Source: Uliginosibacterium flavum (GTDB taxonomy: Bacteria > Pseudomonadota > Gammaproteobacteria > Burkholderiales > Rhodocyclaceae). Taken from it: a DNA stretch of 64,000 bases. Of this stretch, positions 19,569 through 28,500 are shown in pieces. The notes beneath the pieces were generated by a model. That model worked only from the letters and a program-made list of their open reading frames with translations, was not told the DNA's origin and did not search any database. Numbering within the stretch: position 1 is the stretch's first letter; each line of letters opens with the position of its first letter. The DNA lies in NCBI RefSeq assembly GCF_040566545.1, contig NZ_JBEWZI010000005.1:1-64000 (forward strand), read 5' to 3'. The position numbers and the translations under genes were made by a program.

Positions 19569-20399
19569 TCAATAGCCAATATGAGGGATACGGATTTCTT
19601 GGAGAATTTTGGCCGAAATCTCTTCAATCGAGCGTGAGGTGGACTCGATGAAAGGAATTCCTTCGCGCCGCATCAGACGTTGAGCCGCGTCAATTTCGTA
19701 GAGGCAGTTTTCGATAGCCGCGTACTTGCTGTTCGGGCGGCGCTCCTGGCGGATCTGGCTCAGGCGTTCTGGCGTGATCGTCAGACCATAAAGCTTGGTG
19801 CGATACCGGATCAGATCGGGCGGTAGCTTGTTGCGTTCGAAGTCTTCCGGAATCAATGGGTAATTCGCGGCTTTGACGCCGAATTGCATGGCCAGATAAA
19901 GGCTGGTGGGTGTCTTGCCTGAGCGCGAAACGCCGACCAGGATGACGTTGCTCTCATCAAGCTTTTCGTTGCTCTGCCCGTCGTCATGGGCCAGCGTGAA
20001 GTTGATGGCCTCGATACGCGCTTTGTAGTCCTCGCTCTCGGCAATGCCGTGAAATCGTCCTGCGGTATGTGTGGATTTTGTTCCCAGTTCGGCTTCAAGC
20101 GGGCCGATGAATTGCTCAAACAGATCCAGAAACTGTGCGTCGGCCTGGCGCAGTGTTGCAACAATTGCGCTGTTCACCAGTGTACTGACCACTATCGGAC
20201 GGAAGCCGTCGTGCGTTGCCGCATCACGGATCTGGCGTACACAGGCCTGCGCCTTGTCGATGTTGTCTACGAATGGCGCGCGGACTTGCCTGAAGCGACA
20301 ATCCGGGAATTGCGCGAGCAGACTGTGCCCGAGCGCTTCTGCGGTAATTCCTGTGCCGTCAGAGATAAAAAAAACAGTTCTGCGCTGTGTGCTGGACAT
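19569..20399 (-). CDS. ppsR: Phosphoenolpyruvate synthase regulatory protein (kinase/pyrophosphorylase)
   Basis: A bifunctional regulator that inactivates PEP synthase by ADP-dependent phosphorylation and reactivates it by phosphate-dependent dephosphorylation, releasing pyrophosphate. The 276-residue protein starts MSSTQRRTVFFISDGTGITAEALGHSLL split over the conserved FFISDGTGITAE motif, and carries the P-loop GVSRSGKTPTS near residue 150 and IPFIESTSRSIEEIS near the end. The ATG at 20399 has AAGGGGG seven bases upstream; a TTG two codons earlier is less likely. It is divergent from ppsA, its target, with 131 bases between the two starts. Confidence 0.95.
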   Translation of the reverse strand: MSSTQRRTVFFISDGTGITAEALGHSLLAQFPDCRFRQVRAPFVDNIDKAQACVRQIRDAATHDGFRPIVVSTLVNSAIVATLRQADAQFLDLFEQFIGPLEAELGTKSTHTAGRFHGIAESEDYKARIEAINFTLAHDDGQSNEKLDESNVILVGVSRSGKTPTSLYLAMQFGVKAANYPLIPEDFERNKLPPDLIRYRTKLYGLTITPERLSQIRQERRPNSKYAAIENCLYEIDAAQRLMRREGIPFIESTSRSIEEISAKILQEIRIPHIGY

Positions 20400-20530
20400 A
20401 AACAAACCCCCTTATTTACAAACACTTGACTGCGTAGTCGGTCGTACGGGTTGTTTCTGATGCGATGCAGCATATTGCTCTATAGAATGACTCGCAAAAG
20501 ATCAACAATCAACCGCAGAGAGGTGTTCCT

Positions 20531-22903
20531 ATGTCCCAATATGTGATCCCGTTCGAAGCCTTGCGCATGAGTGATGTGGCAAGTGTAGGCGGGAAAAACG
20601 CTTCTTTAGGTGAAATGATCAGCCAGTTGCAAGCTGCGGGGGTGCGTGTTCCCGGCGGCTTTGCGACCACGGCTGAAGCCTACCGGGATTTTCTGGCACA
20701 CATGGGGCTGGCCGGAAAAATCCAGGCAGAGCTTGCTCGTCTGGATATCGAAGATGTGATTGCCTTGGCCCGGGCGGGTGCCCAGATCCGTCGATGGATT
20801 GTCGAGACGCCTTTGCCTGAAGCGCTTGAGCGCGATGTTCGTACACATTACGAGCGTCTGGTCGCGGAAGGCGAGGGCAGTTTTGCTGTCCGGTCTTCGG
20901 CAACCGCTGAAGATTTGCCGGATGCGTCTTTTGCCGGGCAACAAGAGTCCTTCCTGAATATCCGGGGGTTTGACAATCTGCTGCACGCAATCCGCGAGGT
21001 ATTTGCTTCGCTCTATAACGATCGGGCTATTGCTTATCGGGTACACAAGGGGTTTGCGCATGCAGATGTAGCCTTGTCGGTCGGGGTGCAGCGGATGGTG
21101 CGCTCCGATCTGGGGGCTGCCGGGGTGATGTTTACGATGGATACCGAGTCAGGTTTCAAGGATGTTGTGTTCATCACTTCATCCTATGGCTTGGGCGAAA
21201 CCGTTGTGCAAGGGGCGGTTAATCCTGACGAGTTTTTTGTACATAAAGCCATGTTGGCCGCAGGCAAGCACGCAGTCATCCGGCGCAGCCTTGGTTCCAA
21301 ATTGATCAAGATGGTGTTTGCGGATGTTACGGCGGTTGGTCGTTCTACCCGGATGCTGGATGTGGTCGACGGCGAGCGGCATCAGTTTTCATTGTCTGAT
21401 GCAGAGGTGCTGGAGCTTGCACGCTACGCCTGCATTATCGAGAAACACTATGGTCGCTCGATGGACATCGAGTGGGGGCGCGACGGGCAGGATGGCAAGA
21501 TTTATATTCTTCAGGCGCGACCGGAAACGGTGAAGTCGCAAATTAAAGATGTGCTGGTAATGGAGAAATATCGCCTCAAACAGCACGGTCGGGTTTTGTC
21601 GACCGGACGGGCGATTGGCCAGAAAATTGGTGAAGGACCTGTGCGGATTGTGGCCAACGCCTCTGAAATGCATCGGGTGCAGGATGGCGATATTCTGGTG
21701 ACGGACATGACCGATCCCAATTGGGAGCCGGTGATGAAACGCGCCTCGGCCATCGTAACCAATCGTGGAGGCCGGACCTGTCATGCGGCGATTATTGCCC
21801 GGGAGTTGGGCATTCCGGCCATTGTTGGCTGTGGTGATGCTACTCAGGTGCTGCTGGAAGGCGGCTCGGTGACTGTCTCGTGCGCCGAAGGCGATACCGG
21901 CTATGTCTATCGTGGCCGTCTGGAATATGAGGTTATTACGACCGACATGGGTAATCTGCCCGAGATTCCGGTAAAAATCATGATGAATGTCGGCAATCCA
22001 GAGTTGGCTTTCGAATTTGCGCAGATCCCGAATGCCGGAGTCGGTTTGGCACGGCTGGAATTCGTGATCAACAACATGATCGGGATTCATCCCAAGGCCT
22101 TGCTGGAGTTTGAGCAGATGCCGGTCAGCGTGCAGGAGGAAATTCACAGACGCGCTCGCGGTTACGCGAATCCCCGTGATTTTTTCATTGAGCGCCTGAC
22201 TGAAGGTGTGGCTACGATTGCTGCATCGTTCTGGCCAAAACCGGTCATTGTGCGTCTGTCGGATTTCAAATCGAACGAATATCGAAAGTTGCTGGGCGGC
22301 GAAATTTACGAGCCGGAAGAGGAGAATCCGATGCTCGGATTTCGCGGGGCGTCACGCTACATTGCCCACAGTTTTCGGGATTGTTTCGAACTGGAGTGCC
22401 TGGCAATGAAGAAAGTACGTGGCGAGATGGGGCTCAGCAACGTGCAATTGATGGTGCCTTTTGTGCGAACAACGGAAGAGGCGCGTGAGGTGGTGCGCTT
22501 GCTTGCAGAGAATGGTCTGGAGCGGGGCAAGGATGGTTTGAAACTGATCATGATGTGCGAGATCCCATCAAATGCGTTGCTGGCTGAACAGTTCCTTGAG
22601 TATTTTGATGGATTTTCGATCGGCTCTAACGATCTGACCCAGCTGACGTTGGGGCTGGATCGCGATTCTGGTCTGGTTGCGCATGCATTTGATGAGCGCG
22701 ATCCGGCAGTAAAAGCTTTGCTTTCTGCGGCAATCAAGGCTGCCAATCGTCTGGGAAAATATATTGGCATCTGCGGGCAAGGCCCTTCCGATCATGCCGA
22801 TTTTGCAGAGTGGCTGATGGATGAAGGCATTCAGACCATCTCTCTCAATCCAGATACCGTGATTGATACCTGGTTGAAGCTGGCTCAGCATCGCTCGCAG
22901 TAG
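20531..22903 (+). CDS. ppsA: Phosphoenolpyruvate synthase
   Basis: Makes PEP from pyruvate with ATP giving AMP and phosphate, a gluconeogenic step. The 790-residue length is normal. The N-terminal ATP-grasp part has VGGKNASLGEMI and VRSSATAEDLPDASFAGQQE. The central phosphohistidine domain has TNRGGRTCHAAIIARELG with the catalytic His. The C-terminal barrel has GSNDLTQLTLGLDRDSG and GICGQGPSDH with the catalytic Cys. The ribosome site is AGAGAGG. The threonine in the GGRTCHA motif is the residue targeted by PpsR in the family, and ppsR is encoded divergently next door. Confidence 0.97.
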   Translation: MSQYVIPFEALRMSDVASVGGKNASLGEMISQLQAAGVRVPGGFATTAEAYRDFLAHMGLAGKIQAELARLDIEDVIALARAGAQIRRWIVETPLPEALERDVRTHYERLVAEGEGSFAVRSSATAEDLPDASFAGQQESFLNIRGFDNLLHAIREVFASLYNDRAIAYRVHKGFAHADVALSVGVQRMVRSDLGAAGVMFTMDTESGFKDVVFITSSYGLGETVVQGAVNPDEFFVHKAMLAAGKHAVIRRSLGSKLIKMVFADVTAVGRSTRMLDVVDGERHQFSLSDAEVLELARYACIIEKHYGRSMDIEWGRDGQDGKIYILQARPETVKSQIKDVLVMEKYRLKQHGRVLSTGRAIGQKIGEGPVRIVANASEMHRVQDGDILVTDMTDPNWEPVMKRASAIVTNRGGRTCHAAIIARELGIPAIVGCGDATQVLLEGGSVTVSCAEGDTGYVYRGRLEYEVITTDMGNLPEIPVKIMMNVGNPELAFEFAQIPNAGVGLARLEFVINNMIGIHPKALLEFEQMPVSVQEEIHRRARGYANPRDFFIERLTEGVATIAASFWPKPVIVRLSDFKSNEYRKLLGGEIYEPEEENPMLGFRGASRYIAHSFRDCFELECLAMKKVRGEMGLSNVQLMVPFVRTTEEAREVVRLLAENGLERGKDGLKLIMMCEIPSNALLAEQFLEYFDGFSIGSNDLTQLTLGLDRDSGLVAHAFDERDPAVKALLSAAIKAANRLGKYIGICGQGPSDHADFAEWLMDEGIQTISLNPDTVIDTWLKLAQHRSQ

Positions 22904-23119
22904 CACTTTGTTCGGACCGTTGATTCGCCGTGTCCTCTCCTTCTGGAAGGTGGCGCTTGCCGAAAACCTCTTCTTAGGTGTTAGTATTCGTTCGATTTGC
23001 CTATATCAGTTTTGTGTTGTTCGCAAGGAAATATCTGGCCTCCTTGTGAAAATATACAATTTGGCATAAACCGGACAGGTGGGCGCAAGTAGTTGCAGCC
23101 CCCGCCAAGAGGAGACCCG

Positions 23120-24079
23120 ATGGCCTTCATTTTGCATACGACACGCTCGATTTCGAGATCGGGTGTGCGCATGATCTCGTTACGACAATTGTTGTTCGCT
23201 GGCGTATCGGGAGTCGCTCTTTTTGGAATGCTGACATTTGGTGCTGGAATTTTCGTTGGGCGGTATTTCAACCTTGCACAGAGTGAAATGCAGGTTTCCG
23301 CACCAACTGATCCTGTAAAGGAACGATTTGCATTTGATCGTTTGGGGGATATGGCGGGGCGCTTGGTCAAGCTTGAAAACGACGCCCGCTCATTGGTAAA
23401 GAAAATCTCTGCGCTGGAGGCTCTCGAAAGCCGTCTGGGGGATTTGAAGGCAGGTCGAGTGTCCGTGCCGCCGAGTGCCGTTGGTGCTGGAAAAGCCTCG
23501 GCAGCAGGGGGTAAAGCACTTGCGCCGCAAGGGTGTACGGCTGATGAATTGAATAAAGGCCTGACGGGGCCTCAGGTGGCGCGTACCGAACAGTCACTGG
23601 CGTGCATTCAGGATCTGCTTGGAAAAATCGAGGCTGCCACGATACAGCGCAGCGTTGCATACATGCCAATGCCAATTCAGTCGCCGATATTGGTGCCTAA
23701 AGTAGGTTCGCCGTTTGGGAATCGTTTGGATCCGTTGAATGGAAATCTGGCTTTTCACTCAGGGCTGGATTTCGAGGCGCCGACCGGGACACAGATTCGC
23801 GCGGCAGGAGGTGGTGTGATAAAGACCGCCAGTTGGGTTTCCGAACTTGGCTTGCTGGTTGAGATTGATCATGGGAACGGCCTCCTTACGCGTTATGCCC
23901 ATACCTCGAAAGTCTATGTAAAGCTGGGTGATATTGTCACCCCGGGGCAATTGCTTGCTGAAGTCGGCTCGACTGGCCGTTCAACAGGCCCACATCTGCA
24001 TTTCGAAATCCTTCACAATGGGCGTTTCGTGGATCCCAAACTCTATTTGAGCATCGGAGCCCAACTCCCTAATGTTTAA
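23120..24079 (+). CDS. M23 family metallopeptidase (active-site intact)
   Basis: A membrane-anchored peptidoglycan endopeptidase of 319 residues. The start ATG 23120 follows AGAGGAGA at good spacing. One membrane helix (about residues 19-40) is followed by a periplasmic coiled-coil stretch (LVKLENDARSLVKKISALEA) and a C-terminal LytM domain (about 205-310). The zinc site is complete: HSGLDF gives the first His and Asp, and GPHLHFEI gives the HxH pair. GSPFGNRLDPLNG is the usual entry to the domain. It starts a four-gene run with a coiled-coil membrane protein and a bactofilin, a common pairing linked to cell shape or wall remodelling. Confidence 0.92.
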   Translation: MAFILHTTRSISRSGVRMISLRQLLFAGVSGVALFGMLTFGAGIFVGRYFNLAQSEMQVSAPTDPVKERFAFDRLGDMAGRLVKLENDARSLVKKISALEALESRLGDLKAGRVSVPPSAVGAGKASAAGGKALAPQGCTADELNKGLTGPQVARTEQSLACIQDLLGKIEAATIQRSVAYMPMPIQSPILVPKVGSPFGNRLDPLNGNLAFHSGLDFEAPTGTQIRAAGGGVIKTASWVSELGLLVEIDHGNGLLTRYAHTSKVYVKLGDIVTPGQLLAEVGSTGRSTGPHLHFEILHNGRFVDPKLYLSIGAQLPNV

Positions 24080-24440
24080 GCGCAACAAATCCTCCATCAC
24101 ACAGACGCTTTCGGGCGCTTCATATTCACTTTCGGTTTCCGGCAAACGCAGCAAGCTGGGGATTGTTCTGGTGATTTCCATTCTTGCCGGCCTTGCGTTT
24201 TTTGTGTTGTCGTTCAAGCAGGTTTCACCGGAAGTGGCTTTACGTGCCCATGTGGAGGCGCTGGGGCGAGACAATCAGCGTCTCGCTGATGAGCTGAAGC
24301 AGCAGACCATGAGCTTTCAGCACGAGCAGGCGACGCGTGAAGCACTGGAGCGTCAGCTTGCGACACAGGCTGAAGAATTGAAAAAGGCGCGCAAGGACCT
24401 GTCTTTCTATCGCGGAAGTGCCGTCAGCCAAGTGCAATGA
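24072..24440 (+). CDS. Single-pass membrane protein with coiled coil
   Basis: A 122-residue protein with a basic N-terminus (MFKRNKSSITQ), one membrane helix (about 29-48, LGIVLVISILAGLAFFVLS) and a coiled coil (about 55-110, rich in Glu, Gln, Arg and Leu). It starts eight bases before the end of the M23 gene, so the two are coupled, and bactofilin follows after 21 bases. A scaffold linking the peptidase to the bactofilin filament is plausible from the position only. No enzymatic motif is visible. Confidence 0.8.
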   Translation: MFKRNKSSITQTLSGASYSLSVSGKRSKLGIVLVISILAGLAFFVLSFKQVSPEVALRAHVEALGRDNQRLADELKQQTMSFQHEQATREALERQLATQAEELKKARKDLSFYRGSAVSQVQ

Positions 24441-24461
24441 CGATTTTTGGAGGCTATCGAA

Positions 24462-24881
24462 ATGTTTGGCAAGAAAAAAGATACTCAGATTGAACTCACC
24501 AAGCTGTCCAGCTTGATTGCCAGCAATATGGAGTTGAGCGGCGATGTGCATTTCCTCGATGGCTTGCGCGTAGACGGCCATATCAAAGGCAATGTTCTGT
24601 CCAAGCCGGGCACCAAAAGTCTGTTGGTGTTGAGTGATCAGGGCAGCATTTCCGGCAATGTCAGCGCCTATGATGCAGTCATCAACGGCGAGATCGTTGG
24701 CGACCTGGAGGTCGCGCATTTTCTTGAGCTTCAAGGCAATGCCCGTGTTACCGGCAATATCAGCTATCACCAGTTGCGTATGGATTGTGGCGCAAGCGTG
24801 GATGGCAAACTTACCCGCTTGGGTGAAATCAGCGAACACTCGAATGTGGTTGAGCTGACAGCAACGGCTGGCAGCAAGTAA
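24462..24881 (+). CDS. Bactofilin (polymer-forming cytoskeletal protein)
   Basis: A 139-residue protein that forms filaments at the inner membrane without nucleotide. Start ATG 24462 (MFGKKKDTQIELTKLSS) has TGGAGG 11 bases upstream; an earlier TTG in frame overlaps that ribosome site. The core (about 20-120) has the repeating Gly/Val pattern of a right-handed beta helix: LDGLRVDGHIKGNV, GSISGNVSAYDAVING and GDLEVAHFLELQGNARVTG. Context with an M23 peptidase is typical; in other bacteria such pairs set cell shape. Confidence 0.92.
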   Translation: MFGKKKDTQIELTKLSSLIASNMELSGDVHFLDGLRVDGHIKGNVLSKPGTKSLLVLSDQGSISGNVSAYDAVINGEIVGDLEVAHFLELQGNARVTGNISYHQLRMDCGASVDGKLTRLGEISEHSNVVELTATAGSK

Positions 24882-24898
24882 ATTCTCGGAGCGGCAAT

Positions 24899-25336
24899 AT
24901 GAACATGCAGTGGTGGCACTGGATTGTCATCGGCTTTGCGCTGTGCATTTGCGAGCTTTTTGTACCGGCTTTCGTACTGGTCTGGCTGGGGCTCGCGGCT
25001 TTGGTGTTGGGATTGTTGCTGCTGCTATTTCCTTTGTCCTTAACGGCCCAATTGCTGACTTGGGCCGTTTTGTCGTCGGCACTGGTTGTCCTTTGGTTGC
25101 GTGTGTTTCGCAGCAAGGACAAGAGCACGCGCGTCGGGACCTCCGATGAGGCCTTGGGTGAAGTGGGCTTGCTGGTGCGTGATGTCATGCCGTTCCAGTC
25201 GGGTGAAATCCTGTTTCAGCGCCCACTGATGGGCTCCGATCGCTGGGCTTGCGTCTCTGATGTGAAGCTAAGTGGTGGCAGCCGTGCGCGTGTCATCGGC
25301 GTTGAGGGGCATTCCCTCAAAGTTGAATCGGCCTGA
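24899..25336 (+). CDS. NfeD family membrane protein
   Basis: A 145-residue protein with two or three N-terminal membrane helices (about 6-30, 30-50 and 50-70) and a C-terminal soluble OB-fold domain (about 85-145) with GEVGLLVRDVMPFQSGEI and SGGSRARVIGVEGHSLKVE, the pattern of the NfeD C-terminal domain. This short form lacks the ClpP-like protease part. NfeD proteins usually work with a stomatin/SPFH partner, which is not seen here. It lies 17 bases after the bactofilin gene and precedes a candidate terminator. Confidence 0.88.
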   Translation: MNMQWWHWIVIGFALCICELFVPAFVLVWLGLAALVLGLLLLLFPLSLTAQLLTWAVLSSALVVLWLRVFRSKDKSTRVGTSDEALGEVGLLVRDVMPFQSGEILFQRPLMGSDRWACVSDVKLSGGSRARVIGVEGHSLKVESA

Positions 25337-25483
25337 ACGCCTCCTTTCGGTTTATTGAATGCCCAAGCGGAGACCCGTGTCCTGCTTCAGCGGAATTTGG
25401 TCTTGAATAGGCGTGCTTGCAGAGCCGCGCCCAGCTTGGCTGAGCGGATAGGTCGCCTGTAAAGCAAGTGTGGGTGCGGGTCT

Positions 25484-25520
25484 GCAGCAAGGGGGTTGAG
25501 TTTTCCCCCTCGCTGCTTTT
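25484..25520 (+). terminator. Candidate terminator after nfeD
   Basis: GCAGCAAGGGGG (25484-25495) pairs with CCCCCTCGCTGC (25505-25516) at 11 of 12 positions, followed by TTTTCCTTTGTTTTT on the plus strand. It lies about 150 bases past the NfeD stop and 22 bases past the end of the giant minus-strand gene. The T-tract exists only on the plus strand, so it fits the NfeD operon better. Confidence 0.65.
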
Positions 25521-25538
25521 CCTTTGTTTTTGCCCGAA

Positions 25539-28500
25539 TTAATCCGACTGCAGTTTTCCCTTTGCGAGCAGGTCCTGGATGATGGTCTGATCACTAAGTG
25601 TGCCGTTACTGGTGAGATCAACGCCGCTGAGTACGATCTGCTGATCGACGGCCGCAGCCGAGAATCCACTGGAGAACGCGCCGCCACTGCTGATCTGCAC
25701 GGTGGTATTGCCGCCCGAACTGGTGAAGTGCAAGTAGTTGCCGAGTGAGCCCGCGTCGTTGCCTGTATGGTATTCGCCTTGCAGCAGATCGCGAAGGTCG
25801 AGTACGTCGCCGCCTGCAGCGGCGGAGCCGTTGTCGTAGGAGTTGATCGTATCCACGGCCGGGGAGCCGGTCGCGCCACGATCCGCCAGACTCCAGACGA
25901 ATACGTCAGAGCCTGCGCCGCCAGTGAGTGCATCGTTACCACCGCCACCGGTGAGGCGATCACTGCCATCTCCGCCGGATAGCGTGTCATTGCCCTGACC
26001 ACCGAAGAGCTGGTCGTTGCCGGCGTCGCCGTTCAGTACGTCGTTGCCGGTGTTGCCGGACAGTAGGTCGTGGCCAGCACCGCCACTGAGGGTGTCATTG
26101 CCAGTCTGGCCGAAAATCTGGTCGTTGATGGCCGAACCGGTGTAGGCCGTGCTGCTGGCGTCGATGGTGATGGCGTTGTTGTAGCTCGACAGGGTGAGCG
26201 TGGAGCTGCTGGTGTCGCCGTCGGCATCAGTCAGGGTGTAGCCGATGTTGATCGGGGCAATGACGGTGGTCGACGAATCTTCGAGCACGGACTGGAAACT
26301 TACTCCGCTGATGCGGGCGTAGGTGTCCGAGGCCGCCTGGACTTCGATCCAGCCGACATTGCTGAACTGCGCAGGCAGGGTGACAGTGCCTTCGGCAGTG
26401 CTGACGAAGCTGCCCAGCAGGTGTCCGTCGATGTGATAGACGTTGTAGCTCAAGGAACTTGAGCCACCCACCCCGATACGGTCGCCGAGATTGCTGCTCC
26501 CCCCACTGATGGTAAAACTGATGTTTTCCACGCCGCGCGGATGGGTGGTCGTGTTGAAACTGAACTGCATGGTCTCCAGCCCATCCAGATAGCGAGCGGG
26601 GTTGGTGTTTACGTCGGCGGCCATTGCCGAGCTGGCGACGCCTTGGCCAGTAACGCCAGCCCCATCGTTGGCGGTGCCCGTCGGGTTGTAGAAGGTGATG
26701 CCGGCACTGGCTCCGTTCTCGTCGCGGCCGCTGATGGTGAGGCCTGTCGTTGCGACCGGTGCTGTTGTCAGGGTGACATTGACGAGAGTGTCAATCGGGG
26801 GATTCGGCAGGCTGGCGGTGGGCGGGGTATAGCTGTAGTAGCCCTCGTTGTTGAAGGTGAGGGTGGAGCCTGTGGCTGAAGCGCTTGTCGCAGTCCAGTT
26901 CAAGGTGCCATTTGTATCGACGGTGTAACTGCCGTTGGTGGTGTTGCCAGTGGATGTGGCTGTGAGACTAATCGTCTGGCCGTCGAAGGTGATGCTGCTC
27001 ACCTTTGCATTGTCAGCCGCTGTGTCAGCACCTGCACCGCGCGCGGTGAAGTCCGTGACCAAGGTGTTTTCAGCCAGTCCGGAGTCGGTGCCCAGACCGG
27101 TGATGACATTGCCGGCGAAACTGGTGTTGTTGGGCGTGAGGCTGTCGAAGTCGGGTCGGGCAACGGGTTTGCCGTCAACAACCTCAAAATTCAGGGTAGT
27201 GCTTGGCGTAATGTCTCCATCGGAATCGCGGGCTGCAAATGAGATGGCAAACGTCGTGCCTTCGGTGGCGCTGCCGCCAGCGTAGTAAGTGTAGTCTCCG
27301 CTGGCGAAATTGAAGTTTAGCGTCCCGAGAACAAAGCCGTTGCTGCTGCCCAAGGTGAGCGTGTCGCCGGTGATAGGAGAGCCACTCGGGAAGCCGCCGC
27401 TCCAGCTGATCTGGCTGCCGTTGTAAGTGAAGGTGACGTTGATCGGGGCGGTTGCGCTGTTGTTGTCCGTATCGAGCGGTACAAGCAGTGTCTGGATGTA
27501 GCCACCGTCTGCGCCCAGCGCGCTGCCAACTGAACTGGCGCCTCCACCGACGACATTGCCGCCGTAGGAAACCGGAACCGAATTGGTCAGCGTTGCCGAA
27601 AGGTCGTTCAGATCCGGGACGATGACTGCAGCGTCACGGGTGCCGCTGGCATCAGCGTCAATATTATGGATGGTATTCAGTGCCGCTGAAGCCGTTACCC
27701 CCGTACCGATGCCGATGGCGTAGGACTGGATGGCGTTGTTAGCCGTGAAGGTGTTCCAGGTGTTGGTGGCTGTGGTGGTGTTGCCGGCCGTTGGTGTGCC
27801 ATCGGAGATGAAGTAGGCAATAGTTTGACCGCTGGTGTTGTCGAGCACGCCATTGCCATTCGTGTCCAGGGCGCTGAGTGTCGTGGTAAGGCCTGCTTCG
27901 TAATTGGTGCCACCAGTGTCTGATACGGCAATGCTGTCGATGGCGGCTAGTGCCCCGGCTTTGCTGGTGAAGGTGGTGGCACCGCCGTAGTTGACCAGTA
28001 CTCCACCCGGCGCGAATGTGACCAGCTGCACCGTGACAGTCGAAGCCTGATCAAAGTACTGGCTGACCAGATCCTTCATGGCCTGTTTGGCCAGATCAAG
28101 GCGAGTGGTCAAACTGACCGAACCGTTGTCGGCTTCGTCCTGAATTGCGCCGCCGGCTTCCGGTAGGGTCATCGAGCGAGAATTGTCCAGGATCAGCATC
28201 AGCTTGTAGTTGGGCATCGCGGTTTCGGTGATCTGCACCGTGCGGCTGAATGTCTGCGGACGATCATCAACAATGTTGACCTGCAGGTTGGCGCCCGTGC
28301 CGGTGCCGCCTGTCGTGGTGTAGGTAATCGCCGAGCTCAGGCTGTTGTTGTTGGCCGCCGCGCTGTGATCTGCGTTGTCGAGCAGGGTGTAGGTGTAATT
28401 GCCGATTCCTGCGCCCGTGCAGTCCACCACGACGTTGCCGACGGTGACTCCGCCGACGACATGGTTGACGCCGATGTAGCCGCTGCGTGCATCTGTGTCG

